Shown here one piece after another: positions 30,653-41,091 of a stretch of 64,000 nucleotides of DNA (its first letter is position 1; each line of letters starts with the position of its first letter). The stretch is from Candidatus Mycoplasma haematohominis. GTDB taxonomy: Bacteria > Bacillota_I > Bacilli_A > Mycoplasmatales > Mycoplasmoidaceae. The DNA lies in the NCBI RefSeq assembly GCF_902712995.1, contig NZ_CACTIB010000004.1, positions 1 to 64,000 on the forward strand, in the 5' to 3' direction. The notes beneath the pieces were generated by a model. It saw nothing but the letters and a program-made list of their open reading frames with translations. It made no database searches and was not told the DNA's origin. Made by a program: the position numbers and the translations under genes.

Positions 30653-31015
30653 TTATTTAGAAGGGTTTTCTGTGGGTGATTCAGGAGTTTGAACTGATCC
30701 AGCTGCAGGAGAAGCTTGTGTATTTTTTCCTGATGTTGAAGGAGATAAATTCGTTCCTTCTCCAGGAGATTTATTTACTACAGAAGGCTCGCTTGGAGCT
30801 TCAGATCCTCTACCTTTATCTGTTTCTTGTTCTTCATTATTTGCTTGTTCAGTCTGTGGACTACCATCTCCAGGTTTCCCTACTTTCTGACTCGGCTCTT
30901 CCAGTTTTTTGGTTTCTCCATCTTTATTAAAAGCATGATAAGCTGCGACTGAAGTAGCTCCTACTGCAGCTGTTCCCCCTACTACTCCTGCGCCAATTAC
31001 TGCTGGGGATGCCAT
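30653..31015 (-). CDS. PF1 protein (low-complexity tail)
   Basis: 120 residues, one of the shorter PF1 members. MASPAVIGAGVVGGTAAVGA, AYHAFNKDG, Lys/Glu/Pro then Ser/Gly/Pro-rich tail ending ESPTENPSK. The order PF1-PF2-PF3 holds here. Confidence 0.8.
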   Translation of the reverse strand: MASPAVIGAGVVGGTAAVGATSVAAYHAFNKDGETKKLEEPSQKVGKPGDGSPQTEQANNEEQETDKGRGSEAPSEPSVVNKSPGEGTNLSPSTSGKNTQASPAAGSVQTPESPTENPSK

Positions 31016-31041
31016 AATCTATTAATAAATTAAATTTTTGC

Positions 31042-31875
31042 CTATAAAGTACAGAATTTATTTACATCATCAGAAGGATAGTTTGTGTTATTAGAACTAG
31101 AAGATTTATATGCTTCTCTACAAATATCCCTTACACTTGGTTTTGAATTTGTCTTCGGTTCAGTTTCAAACTTAGAACCACTACTCGCTTTAGATTTGTT
31201 TTTCTCCCCGATATCGGAAGTTGCATAAAACTCATCATTTCTTACTTTTCAAAATTTATCGTTTCCAGTTACAGCTATAAATTTTTTAGTATTCTCAGGC
31301 AAGTTTCCATAAGTAGAAGCGGTTGTGTAAGTCTCCTCCGATACTTCACTGATAGTTTTTACTTCTCCTAATACAGAACAGTACTTGAATAAATCTCTTT
31401 TTAATCTAGCTGGATTATCTGGAGAACTTCCTGTAGAAGTTATTGTGCTTTTCTGTTGTTTGTAAACAACTTCGCAGACCTTATTTAAAGCCTTGGAAGA
31501 ATCTGATTCAGAAGTAATATCTGAAAAAGCTTTACTTACTTGATTGCTGCTTTTAAATTCATCGCTTAAATCGCCGCTTTTAGATTTGGAATCTGCATGT
31601 CATCTCTTATAAGATCATTCTCATCAATCTCTATTATTAGTTTTTGTTCCTCCTGTTCCGTTTTCTCCTATAGGAGCTACTAAATAATCTCCATAATCTT
31701 TTCCTATCTTATCTCCAGTTCCATAGCCTTCATTAAATTTAGAGTCCCGAGACAACAGAACTCTTGTTGGTTCTGAAGGATCTAATCCTCCGAAAGCTCC
31801 GGCTAAATATGCACTACCAACTCCTATTGCTCCTGCTCCTAATACTCCTCCGCCTACTGCTGCTGGGGATGCCAT
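31042..31875 (-). CDS. PF3 protein
   Basis: 277 residues. MASPAAVGGGVLGAGAIGVG; RVLLSRDSKF; KIGKDYGDYLVAPIGENG; DWEWSYKRWHADS; ALNKVCEVVYKQQK; LFKYCSVLGEVKTISE; TGNDKFWKVRNDEFY; RDICREAYKS; KFCTL. Confidence 0.85.
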
Positions 31876-31903
31876 ATCTATCTATATATAAAAATCCTCT
31901 AAT

Positions 31904-32755
31904 TTATAAAGTGCAAAATATATCTACTTCAGCGGTTGGATAATCTATCTGATTATCTTTTGAAGATTTATATGCCTCTTGACAAATATCTTTTACGCTT
32001 GATTTTAAATTCCCTTCTAATCCAGTTTTAAATTTGGAAGTTGTGACAGTTGATTTAGATCTAGACTTCTCTCCGGCATTAGAAATATCATTGAATTCTT
32101 CATTTCTTTTGGCTCAAAACTTATCATTTCCATTTACAGCTATAAACTTTTTAGCATTAGCATCCTCTTTTCCTTTGGTGTCAGTGTTATAAACTTCTTC
32201 AGCTTCACTAATAGTTTTTACTTCCCCTAATATAGAACAGTACTTGAATAAATCTCTTTTTAATTTAACTTCATTGCCTGTAGAGCCGGTATTTAAAGTT
32301 ATTGTGCTTTTCTCTTTTACATAAATAGATTTACAAACTCTATTTAAAGCAGTAGAAGAATCTGATACATCGGTACTATCCGAAAAAGCCTTGCTTACTT
32401 TACTGGTATCTTTAAATTCTTCACTTAAAGTTTGTGAACTGTTTTCTGAATCTCTTTTTCAATTTTCATAAGATTGTTCTCATCATTTTCTATTATTTTC
32501 TTTTATTTGGCCATCCTTAGATGCGGAAGTATCTCCAAAAGGGGCTACTAAATAATTTCCATAATCTTTTCCTATCTTACCGTCAGTCCCATATTCTGTT
32601 TTAAATTCCGAATTCTGAGACAAAAGAACTATTTTTTGTTCTATTTCGACTTCTGAAGATCCTAGCCCTTCAAAAGCTCCAGCTAGATATGCTCCGCCAA
32701 CCCCTACTGCAGCAGCTCCCAATACGCCTCCGCCTACTGCTACCGGTGATGCCAT
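31904..32755 (-). CDS. PF3 protein
   Basis: 283 residues. MASPVAVGGGVLGAAAVGVG; IVLLSQNSEF; KIGKDYGNYLVAPFGD with an insertion rich in Ser/Asp/Lys before the Trp motif; EQSYENWKRD in place of WSYxRW; ALNRVCKSIYVKEK; LFKRDL/YCSILGEVKTISE; NGNDKFWAKRNEEF; IFCTL. Confidence 0.85.
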
Positions 32756-32773
32756 AAATTATTTGCTAAACAC

Positions 32774-33271
32774 TTATGCTTTATTTCAAAAACACGCTTT
32801 ATTAAATGCTTCCCATGTATTTTTATCTTTTCCTTCAGAAGTAGGAACTGAAAATAAAATTTTTTTAGCAATATGCTCGCATCACTTACTTGTATAGTTA
32901 GATATATCGTCTTTGTTATTGCCTTCTGCTATTTTTTGGAATAATTCATCTTTTCTTGTGCTTGGCTTACCCAATGTTGTTCCTGAATCATTATCTTCCA
33001 TACTATCTCACGCCTCTTTTAAAGTATCTGCGTATTTAGGAGAGTTGTTTTCCCCCAAAAGTGTCTTAATTCTATCTTTATCATTCGTTCCAATATATTC
33101 TTTATTTTCTTTTGAATTAAGTTTTGAAGCTTGAGATAAATAAGTTTCTCCTACTTTCTCCTTTTTCTTGCTTTCTTTTCCATTAAAAGCGCCAGCAGCA
33201 TAAGCAACTGCAGTTCCACCTGCTCCTGCTAATCCTCCTATTCCGGCTCCGGCTGCTGCTTGTGGTGTCAT
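32774..33271 (-). CDS. PF2 protein
   Basis: 165 residues. The leader is a few residues shorter than usual (GAGIGGLAGAGGTAVAYAAG). YLSQASKLNSKENKEYIGTN; RIKTLLGENNSPKYADTLK; ISNYTSKWCEHIAKKILF; WEAFNKACFWNKA at the end (N for T). Confidence 0.85.
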
Positions 33272-33283
33272 AACTATAAAAAA

Positions 33284-33697
33284 TTAAGAAGCTTGAGGAG
33301 AAGAATCTGTTAATTTTGGCGCAGAAGTTTCAACATTTGCAGTTCCCGATGGAAGGGTTTCGCTTTCGCCCGGAATAGGTTGGGAAACTGGAGCTGGGCT
33401 GCTCTCAGTAGATGGCGAGCCGACAGATACTTTTTCTGAATCAGGTGTTCCTGATTTTTCTTTATTTGGTTCCTCTCCCTCTGTTGTAACTTGTGCGGCA
33501 GGAAGATTAGTGTTATCAGTTAGTTGTCCGCTTTTATCTTGACCAGACTCAAGAACTTGTTCTCCTTTAGGAGTTGGATTCTTAACTTGCTCAGGTGTTG
33601 CATCTTTGTTAAAAGCATGATAAGCAGCAACTGAAGTAGCTCCTACTGCAGCTGTTCCGCCAACTACTCCTGCTCCGACAACTAACGGGGATGCCAT
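33284..33697 (-). CDS. PF1 protein (low-complexity tail)
   Basis: 137 residues. MASPLVVGAGVVGGTAAVGA, AYHAFNKDA; the tail alternates Gln/Asn, Glu/Lys and Ser/Pro-rich segments (GSPSTESSPAPVSQPIPG). Most upstream PF1 of the regular PF1-PF2-PF3 series. Confidence 0.8.
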   Translation of the reverse strand: MASPLVVGAGVVGGTAAVGATSVAAYHAFNKDATPEQVKNPTPKGEQVLESGQDKSGQLTDNTNLPAAQVTTEGEEPNKEKSGTPDSEKVSVGSPSTESSPAPVSQPIPGESETLPSGTANVETSAPKLTDSSPQAS

Positions 33698-33713
33698 AAT
33701 TAATTAATTTCTT

Positions 33714-34544
33714 TTATAAGACACAAAACTTATTTATTTCTGCATCAGGATAGTCTGTATTATTTGTTTTGGCAGATCCATATGCTGCTTTGCAAATATC
33801 TCTTATATTTGGCTTTGAAGTTTTCTTTGATTCACTCTTAAACTTAGAGCTTTCAGATGCTTGAGAATTAGATTTATCTCCAGAATCTGCATAAAACTCT
33901 TTATTTCTTATCTCTCAAAACTTATCATTTCCAGTTACAGCTATAAATTTCTTGACATTTGTAGAATCTCCTCCGTAATTAGTGTTAGGATCATAACTCT
34001 CTCCACTTACTTCACCAATAGTTTTTACTTCTCCTAATATAGAGCAATATTTGAATAAGTCATTTTTTAGTTTTGTCTTATTGTTTGAAGCATCTTCAAA
34101 AGTTATTTCCGAATTTTCTTTTTTATAAATAGTTTCACAAACCTTATTTAAAGCTTTTGAAGAATCTGGTTCGGAAGCATTATCTGAAAAGGCTTTACTT
34201 ACTTGATTGCTGCTTTTAAACTCATTACTCAAATCATTATTTGTAGGCTGGGAAGCTTCTTTTCATCTTTTATAAGATTGCTCTCACCACTTTCTGTTAT
34301 CGGTTTTTGAATCGCCATCGCCTTTAGAACCTAATGGAGCAACTAAATACTTACCATACAGCTTTCCTATTAAATTGGTATTTTCGGCAGAAAATGTAGT
34401 ATCTTCAGACAAAAGAACTATTGCTGGTTCTTTTTCAGCTTCTGAAGATCCTAGCCCTTCAAAAGCTCCAGCTAGATATGCTCCGCCAACCCCTACTGCA
34501 GCCGCTCCTAATGCTCCTCCGCCTATTGCTGTTGGTGATGCCAT
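33714..34544 (-). CDS. PF3 protein
   Basis: 276 residues. MASPTAIGGGALGAAAVGVG; IVLLSEDTTF; LIGKLYGKYLVAPLGSKG; EQSYKRWKEAS; ALNKVCETIYKKEN; LFKYCSILGEVKTIGEV; TGNDKFWEIRNKEFY; KFCVL. It follows the unrelated gene at 34580-35176 by 35 bases. Confidence 0.85.
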
Positions 34545-34579
34545 AACTAATTATTAACTTCTAGTTTCCTATAAGCAAT

Positions 34580-35176
34580 TTAACCTTGCTGCAAAGCCAA
34601 TTGTTTTTCTTTTTCCCTCTCTGAATCGCTTTTGTAACCCCAAAGACGTGCATAATCTATTCTGTAAGAAGGGTTATATCTCCTATACTCAACTGCGCAT
34701 TTTTTATAAGATTCCGTTCCTGCCTCTGGCAAATGACTTATATGATAACCTTCTAATTCCAAATGAGCCGTTTCATCAGTTTCAGTAATTTCAATATCAA
34801 ACTTGTTGCATATTCTCTTACCTTCATCTAGAGTTTTTATTTCATATCCACCATAATCTCTAACTTTGTTCAATGCATTTTTCTTTTGACAATATTTGCC
34901 TACAACAGAAACAGGCACAAAAAAATGTTTTGAATGATTAAAGTTAACTGATATTAATACATCGTTTCCTTTTACAAAATGCCAATAATCCTCTATTTTG
35001 AATACATGTCCACATAAATCAGTTACCCCATCATTCATTACCGCTTCATCTAATTTTCTTTCTATTTCATCAGCTGTTGCAACAACTCTTCTAACAACCA
35101 TATCATTAATTAAATAACCACCTCCTACTCCGCTAGCACCCACACCAAATGTAACGGCTCACCAAGCTGGATTCAT
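34580..35176 (-). CDS. Array singleton with four Cys, unknown function
   Basis: 198 residues. ATG at 35176 gives MNPAWWAVTFGVGASGVGGG (second Trp is TGA), a leader different from the PF1-PF5 consensus. The body is well mixed and looks globular: DLCGHVFKIEDYWHFVKG, KYCQKKNALNKVRDYGG, RICNKFDIEITET, KKCAVEYRRYNPSYR. The tail is charged (SDSEREKEKQ). No paralogue occurs in the window. It is embedded between a PF1-type chimera and a PF3 gene in the same orientation. Confidence 0.8.
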
Positions 35177-35206
35177 ATTATTTATTTCGGCAATTTTAAT
35201 TAAAAA

Positions 35207-35671
35207 CTATGCTACAACGCCCGCTACTTCAGAACCTCCTATAGGGGTTGATGCTGCTGGTTCTAAACTTGAACCTGCTTCACTAGAAGGTTGTGGATCA
35301 GAAGTTCCTCCTCCGCCTTTTGTCGTTTCAGCTTCTGTATCTCTATCTGTTTGTTTGACTTGATCTTGACTAGACTCAGATGCTTGTGTTTCATTTACTT
35401 CAGGAATCGGGTTGACAACAGGTTGTTCCTGAGGAGTAGTATTCTTATCGTCTGGTGTTACAACAGCTCCATCCCCATCATTGACTCTCCCTCTTTCTGC
35501 TTGAATATCTGTTTGTTCATTTTGCCCATTACCATTTTCAGATCCTCCATCTTTTAAATCTGGTGCTTTAGGTTTTTCAAAAGCTCCAGCTGCATATGCA
35601 ATACCAGTTCCGCCAACACCCGCTGCAGCTAATCCTCCTAATCCTGCTCCAGCTGCTGCTTGTGGCGTCAT
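35207..35671 (-). CDS. Chimera: PF2-type leader with PF1-type tail
   Basis: 154 residues from ATG. MTPQAAAGAGLGGLAAAGVG then AYAAGAFEKPKAPDL is the PF2 leader. What follows is a low-complexity Gln/Asp/Glu/Thr/Gly tail with no Cys or Trp (TKGGGGTSDPQPSSEAG near the end). Related chimeras are 39563-39946 and 42542-42946, with the shared junction AFEKPK. Confidence 0.82.
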   Translation of the reverse strand: MTPQAAAGAGLGGLAAAGVGGTGIAYAAGAFEKPKAPDLKDGGSENGNGQNEQTDIQAERGRVNDGDGAVVTPDDKNTTPQEQPVVNPIPEVNETQASESSQDQVKQTDRDTEAETTKGGGGTSDPQPSSEAGSSLEPAASTPIGGSEVAGVVA

Positions 35672-35693
35672 ATAACTCAATTATTAGATAGTC

Positions 35694-36542
35694 CTATATA
35701 GCACAAAATTTAGTTACTTCTCCTAAATTAGGACTTTCATCTGCAGATGCAGCTGTACTAGATGGTTTCTTATATGCTTCTTTACATCTTTCTCTTATGT
35801 TTTTCTTCTTAGTTTTGTTTTCATCATAAAATTTTTTGAAAAACTTGCTTGCACTATCATCTCCCTTTTTGTTCCCTGTGCTTGAATAAAATTCCTCATT
35901 TCTCTTAGCTCAAAATTTATCATTTCCTGTTACAGCAATTAATGTTTTAGAATGTGTATTGTCGCTTCCAAAATTTCCTGACCCATAATTACTTTTTTCT
36001 TCTTCTACTTCACTAATAGTCTTGAAAGATTCTCCAAATATAGAACAGTATTTAAAGAGGTCATTTCTTAATTTTGCTTTGTTGTTTGGAGTATCTTCAG
36101 AAGTTATTTCTGTCTTTGCTTTCTTATAAACAGCTTCGCAAACCTTATTTAAAGCAGTAGAAGAATTAGAAACATCAGAAAAAGCAGAACTTACTTTACT
36201 TTCATTTTTGAATTCTTCACTTAAATTACTATTTTGATTTGCAAAATCTCTTTGCCACCTTTTATAAGATCAATCTCATCAAGCTTTATTATTAGTTTCT
36301 ACAGTCCCTGTTGTTGTAGATCCTACAGGAGCCACCAAATAATTCCCATAATCTTTTCCTATTAAATTATTAGTTGAATAGTCTGTATTGAATTTAGAAT
36401 CCGCAGACAAAAGAACCTTTGTTGGCTCTATTTCAACTTCTAAAGAACCTGAACCTCCAAAAGCTCCAGCTAAATACGCGCTACCGACTCCTATTGCCCC
36501 AGCTCCTAAAGCGCCTCCAACTACTGCTGCTGGGGATGGCAT
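35694..36542 (-). CDS. PF3 protein, FCAI-ending subtype
   Basis: 282 residues. MPSPAAVVGGALGAGAIGVG; KVLLSADSKF; LIGKDYGNYLVAPVGSTT; ALNKVCEAVYKKAK; LFKYCSIFGESFKTISEVEE with a two-residue insertion; EEFYSSTGNKKGDDSASKFF; RERCKEAYKKPSSTAAS; KFCAI. Shares the C-terminal version with 23913-24767. Confidence 0.85.
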
Positions 36543-36558
36543 AACTAATTAATCTCTT

Positions 36559-37425
36559 TTATAAAACACAAAATCTACTTATTTCTGCATCAGGATAATA
36601 ATCCGTGCCATTGGATTTCTCAAATTTATATGCTTCTTGACAAATATTTCTTATATTTTTTTTGGAAGTTCCATCTGAGTCTGTTTTAAATTTAGAAGAG
36701 TCGCTAGTCGCTTTAGATCTAGATTTTTCTCCAGGATTAGAAGTTGCATAAAACTCTTGATTTCTTATTTCTCAAAATTTATCATTACCTGTTATAGCTA
36801 TAAATTTTTTGATATTTGTAGCGTCAGCTCCTTTCTTGTTAGTTCCATCATAAGTTTCTGCACTTACTTCAGCAATAGTTTTCACTTCGCCTAATATAGA
36901 ACAATACTTTCATAGATCATTCTTTAATTTAGTTTTATTTCCTGAAAAATTTTCTTCAGGTGTTATTGAATCTTGATTTCCTTTATAAACATCATCACAA
37001 ACTTGATTTAAAGCTTTTGGAGAGGCATTTGAGGTAGTAGTGCTGTCAGAAAATGCAGCATTTATCTTCTTATCATCTTTAAATTCAATACTTAAACTAT
37101 CACCAATCTTTTCGGAATCTCATTTTCATCTCTTATAAGACCACTCTCATCAATCTTTATTATCAGGTCTAGTAACATTTTGAGAAACTCCATTACCTCT
37201 AGAACCATAAGGAGCCACTAAATATTTACCATATAGTTTCCCTACTCCATTAGCATTCTCATAAGCTTGACTAAAACCATCTATACCAGACAAAAGAACC
37301 CTTGTTGGCTCTGATTCAACCTTTGAAGAGCCTGATCCTTCAAAAGCTCCAGCCAAATAAGCGCCTCCAACTCCTACAGCCGCTGCTCCCAATGCTCCTC
37401 CGCCTACTGCTGCTGGTGATGGCAT
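36559..37425 (-). CDS. PF3 protein, longest member
   Basis: 288 residues. MPSPAAVGGGALGAAAVGVG; RVLLSGIDGF; GVGKLYGKYLVAPYGSRG followed by an extra QNVTRPDNKD stretch; ALNQVCDDVYKGNQ; DLWKYCSILGEVKTIAEV (W for F); TGNDKFWEIRNQEFY; RFCVL. Preceded by a 133-base spacer containing the AATAGGTATTTTAT-type element seen before other MPSP-start genes. Confidence 0.85.
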
Positions 37426-37558
37426 ATTTTTAAAAAACAGGTATTTTATCTATTTAAGTAATTATTAACCAACTAATACAAGCAAAACTTAACAAATAAG
37501 TCCTAACTATCCTATAGGGGCAGTACAAATTGTGCAATAAAAAATCTCTATTTGTTTT
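37426..37558 (-). promoter_or_regulatory. Spacer with MPSP-gene upstream element
   Basis: Just before the ATG at 37425, the minus strand carries AATAGATAAAATACC, shared with spacers at 44265-44330 and (with one change) 45930-45987. TAAAAT is a plausible -10 box about 25 bases from the start codon. The rest of this longer spacer has no ORF. Confidence 0.45.
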
Positions 37559-38071
37559 TTATTTAATCAAACAAACTTCCTCAAATACTTTTCAATCTTC
37601 ATCTGCTGTAAGAGTATCTTCAGTTCATTTCTCATTATTTCCAGGAATCTTGTCTTTCTTCACTTCACATCATGCCTTTACAAACGCAGAAATATCTGAA
37701 GATTTATCCAATGCCGCATCACTAGATTTAAATAACGCAGATGCCTCTTCTGATGGTTTGGTAGGTTTAACTGTTCCAGTTAAATCTGAATGTTTCATCT
37801 TTCCTCATTCCGCAGACAATTTATCTCTGTAACCATTCTTTTGACTGGTTTTATCTTCATCCAACAAATTCTTGATTGAATTATTTGCTGTATCTTCTAA
37901 TCCCCCAATATAAGTTCAGTTCTTACTTCTTACGTATGCTTCAAAGTTCGCATAAGTAACTACTTCATCTTTTTTATTAAAAGCTCCTGCAGCGTAAGCA
38001 ATTGCTGAGCCTCCTGCTCCTGCGGCGGCTAATCCTCCTAATCCTACTCCAGCTGCTACTTGTGGTGTCAT
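37559..38071 (-). CDS. PF4 protein (about 170 aa)
   Basis: 170 residues. MTPQVAAGVGLGGLAAAGAG, AYAAGAFNKKDEVVTYANFE; NWTYIGGLEDTANNSIKNLL; DEDKTSQKNGYRDKLSAEW; ISAFVKAWCEVKKDKIPG; DWKVFEEVCLIK. Two Cys. Trp residues at NWTY, AEWG, AWCE and DWK are TGA, so standard-code prediction misses the gene. It marks the switch from PF2 to PF4 use in the upstream half of the array. Confidence 0.83.
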
Positions 38072-38084
38072 GTCTATTTAAAAG

Positions 38085-38189
38085 TTAGGCTGCTTGAGCT
38101 GGTGCTCCAGCAGATAAAGCAGTTCCGCCCGCACCTGCTGCAGCTGCTCCTCCTACTACTCCTGCTCCAATTGCTGCTGGTGATGCCAT
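38085..38189 (-). CDS. Minimal PF1 gene: leader only
   Basis: 34 residues. MASPAAIGAGVVGGAAAAGA continues GGTALSAGAPAQAA and stops. The leader is a clear PF1 leader; the low-complexity tail is absent. Ordered normally in the array (31 bases after a PF3 stop, 13 before a PF4 start), so it may still be translated. It could be a deletion derivative or a working leader-only peptide. Confidence 0.6.
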   Translation of the reverse strand: MASPAAIGAGVVGGAAAAGAGGTALSAGAPAQAA

Positions 38190-38220
38190 AAATAATTAGT
38201 AGGTGTATAAAATTTCTTAT

Positions 38221-39048
38221 CTATAAAACACAAAATATATTTATTTCCGAAGAAGGGTAACTTGCATCTTCTGATGTCTTAGATTTGTATGCTTCTTTAC
38301 AAATATCTTTTATGCTTAACTTCTTACTATCTGCTGAATCAGTTTTAAATTTAGAAGAAGTTCCAGTTGTTTTAGATCTAGATTTATCTCCGGAATTTTT
38401 ATAAAATTCTTCATTCCTGATCTCTCAAAATTTATCGTTTCCTGTTATTGCTATAAACTTTTTTGAATTTGTATCATCTTTTCCTCGAGTGTTATCGTCA
38501 TACTTTTCTCCAACTTCAATAATTGTCTTTACCTCTCCCAATATAGAACAATACTTTCATAAATCATTTTTCAACTTAGTTTTGCTGTCTGAAGAATTTC
38601 CTTCGTAAGACAAAAAATCTTTATTCTTCTTATAAACAACCTCACAAACTTTATTTAAAGCAGTAGAGGAATCTGATTCAGTATCACTATCTGAAAAAGC
38701 TTTACTTACTTTACTTCCTACTTTGCTAAATTCATCACTTAAAGTAATGTTTGTATTTTGAGAATCTTGTTGTCGCCTCTCATAAGATCATTTTCATCAA
38801 GCTTCATTACTAGTTCTCTCAGCTCCTGTTCCTTTTTCTCCTACAGGAGCAACTAAATAATGTCCATAATTTTTTCCTATCCAATTGACATCTGTATAGA
38901 CCTCAGCAAATTTAGAATCTTTAGACAACAAAACTCTTGCTGGTTCTGGAGAAATTGATCCTCCAAAAGCTCCGGCTAAGTATGCGCTACCTACCCCTAT
39001 CGCTCCCGCTCCTAAAACTCCTCCGCCTATTGCTGCTGGTGATGCCAT
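38221..39048 (-). CDS. PF3 protein
   Basis: 275 residues. MASPAAIGGGVLGAGAIGVG; RVLLSKDSKF; WIGKNYGHYLVAPVGEKG; KWSYERRQQDS; ALNKVCEVVYKKNK; DLWKYCSILGEVKTIIEVGE; TGNDKFWEIRNEEFY; KDICKEAYKS; IFCVL. This is the most upstream PF3 gene in the array; none occurs beyond it. Confidence 0.85.
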
Positions 39049-39054
39049 ATACTA

Positions 39055-39549
39055 TTAACCAGATACTGTCGCTTTCTTCCAAAAACAAGCCTCATTAAAT
39101 GCATCTCATATATTCTTTCCATCTCCTGCAGCTTTAGGAATCTCTATCAAGGTTTTTTTGGCAGTGTGTTCGCATCATTTACTTGTGTAAGTAGATATTT
39201 CGCCTTTTTTACTTTCTAATTTTGTTTCTTGAAATAAATCACTTGTGTTTCCTCCCGGCTTACCCAATAATGGATTCGCATCATCAACCATTCTGTCCCA
39301 TGCGCCTTTTAAAGAATCTAAATACTTAGGAGTTGTTCCTGTTTTTTCAGACAAAAGACTTTCAATTTTTTTATTGACATTCCTACCAATATATTCCTTG
39401 TTTTGTTCTGAAACAGCCTTTAAAGCTTGAGATAAATAAGTCGGTTCGTTTCCATTGAAAGCTCCTGCTGCATAGGCAATGGCAGAACCTCCTGCGCCTG
39501 CTGCGGCCAAACCACCTAATCCTGTCCCTACTCCTGCTTGTGGTGTCAT
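39055..39549 (-). CDS. PF2 protein
   Basis: 164 residues. MTPQAGVGTGLGGLAAAGAG; NEPTYLSQALKAVSEQNKEY; KIESLLSEKTGTTPKYLDSL; ISTYTSKWCEHTAKKTL; WDAFNEACFWKKATVSG. Its linker after the leader is unusually short. Most upstream PF2 with the WCEH form. Confidence 0.85.
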
Positions 39550-39562
39550 GAATATTTAAAAG

Positions 39563-39946
39563 TTAAGCTGTTGCAGATGGCTGAGAAGATGTTGAACCAG
39601 TCTGAGGCGATTCGCCAGTAGATTGGGCAGTTCCATCAATATTTCCAGTTAATTTAGAACCTTCAACACCAGTCGCTCCACTTATTTCTGATTTTTCTTG
39701 AGCAACTTGATTCGGAACAGATACATCATTTATTCCAGAAGAGCGATCTCCTTCTTCAGTTCTAGCTTGTGAGCCGCCAGACACATCCCCAGATTCTTCC
39801 TGGCCGATCTGAGTATTTCCACTATTAACTCTTTCTGGATCTTTTGGTTTCTCAAAAGCTCCTGCAGCATAAGCAATACCAGTTCCACCCACTCCTGCTG
39901 CAGCCAATCCTCCCAATCCAGCTCCAACTGCTGCTTGTGGTGTCAT
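39563..39946 (-). CDS. Chimera: PF2-type leader with PF1-type tail
   Basis: 127 residues. MTPQAAVGAGLGGLAAAGVG, AYAAGAFEKPKDPERVNSG, then a Gly/Ser/Gln/Glu/Thr tail ending STSSQPSATA. It takes the PF1 position before a PF2 gene. Confidence 0.82.
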   Translation of the reverse strand: MTPQAAVGAGLGGLAAAGVGGTGIAYAAGAFEKPKDPERVNSGNTQIGQEESGDVSGGSQARTEEGDRSSGINDVSVPNQVAQEKSEISGATGVEGSKLTGNIDGTAQSTGESPQTGSTSSQPSATA

Positions 39947-40021
39947 AATTTCTAATTCCTATCTATGTCCTAAGAACTGCCTTTAAGCTCATTGTTTTCA
40001 CGCTATTTTAATTAAGAGAAA

Positions 40022-40435
40022 CTATGATTGAGAGTCTCTTTCTGTTCCTAAATTATTTGCTTCAACTGAAGCAGGGGTTGATGGTTGTATATTAGAGTCT
40101 GCCGCATCTCCTCTAGAAGAAGATTCTGGAAGAACTGAACCTTGCGAAGCTTCAGAAACAACCCTTCCTACAGTTTTCTCATTTAATCCCGTATTAGTAT
40201 CTTGTGTCTGCAATTTAACATTTGCTCCTCCAGAAACTTCATTTGTACCAGTAGAAGATGGTTGTTTTGGTAATTCTGTGACAGGTTTTTGTTTCTCATT
40301 CGTACTTAAATCCGGTGTTGTTGCTTTTTTACTTTCTCCAGTACCATTAATCACATAATAAGTTCCTACTGAACCAGCCCCTATAGCTCCGGCTCCTAAT
40401 ACGCCTGCTACAACTACTGCCCCTGGGGAAGCCAT
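40022..40435 (-). CDS. PF1 protein, GTYY subtype
   Basis: 137 residues. The leader is the variant found in the upstream part of the array: MASPGAVVVAGVLGAGAIGA then SVGTYYVINGTGESKK. The tail is Ser/Thr/Asn/Gln/Glu-rich and ends LGTERDSQS. First gene after a 110-base spacer. Confidence 0.8.
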   Translation of the reverse strand: MASPGAVVVAGVLGAGAIGAGSVGTYYVINGTGESKKATTPDLSTNEKQKPVTELPKQPSSTGTNEVSGGANVKLQTQDTNTGLNEKTVGRVVSEASQGSVLPESSSRGDAADSNIQPSTPASVEANNLGTERDSQS

Positions 40436-40545
40436 AAATTATTTATTTGACTATCAATAATAACGAATTGCTTAATGGCCTGTACTGATCTTGGTTTTAG
40501 CGTGCTCTAGTTTTCTCTAATATTTAAATTTCTACTAATTTATTC
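40436..40545 (-). promoter_or_regulatory. PF1-GTYY upstream element, copy 1
   Basis: On the minus strand the block GCAATTCGTTATTATTG precedes the ATG by about 20 bases and recurs at 43633-43742 and (one change) 45300-45410. TTATTATT could serve as -10. The far half of the spacer is T-rich and may end the previous transcript. Confidence 0.5.
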
Positions 40546-41082
40546 TTATGACTGAACTGCTGTATTACTTCCGCTAAATACACAAACTTCTTTAAATGTT
40601 TTTCAATCTTCATCCGCTTTAAGAGTGTTTTCAGTTCATTGCTGCCCCTCAGAAGGAGATTTGTCTTTTTTAAGTTCACATCATGCTTTAGTAAATTTAG
40701 ATATATTTTCAGATTCACTAAGTTCATCGCCTGTAACTAACTTATCTTTAACGTTTGTTGGTTTAGTAACTGTGACATTGTCCTTTCCATTTAAACTTGT
40801 TTCGACAATACTATCCCATCTGCTCTTTAACTTATCTCTATAACCATTTGCATTACCAGTCTTGTCCTCATCCAATAACTTCTTTATTGAATTAGCTTCT
40901 TCATCACCTATATTCCCTATATAAGTCAAACCTATCTTTTTTGCGTATTCTCCAAAATTCGCATAAGTAGTCTCTTCATCAACTTTATTAAAAGCGCCTG
41001 CTGCGTAAGCAACTGCAGTACCTCCTGCTCCTGCAGCAGCCAAACCACCCAGTCCTGTTCCTACTGCTGCTTGTGGTGTCAT
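40546..41082 (-). CDS. PF4 protein
   Basis: 178 residues. MTPQAAVGTGLGGLAAAGAG; AFNKVDEETTYANFGEYAKK; LTYIGNIGDEEANSIKKLLD; EDKTGNANGYRDKLKSRW; ISKFTKAWCELKKDKSPSEG; DWKTFKEVCVFSGSNTAVQS. The C-terminal extension after VCVF is longer than in the other PF4 proteins. Confidence 0.85.
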
Positions 41083-41091
41083 ATTTACCTT

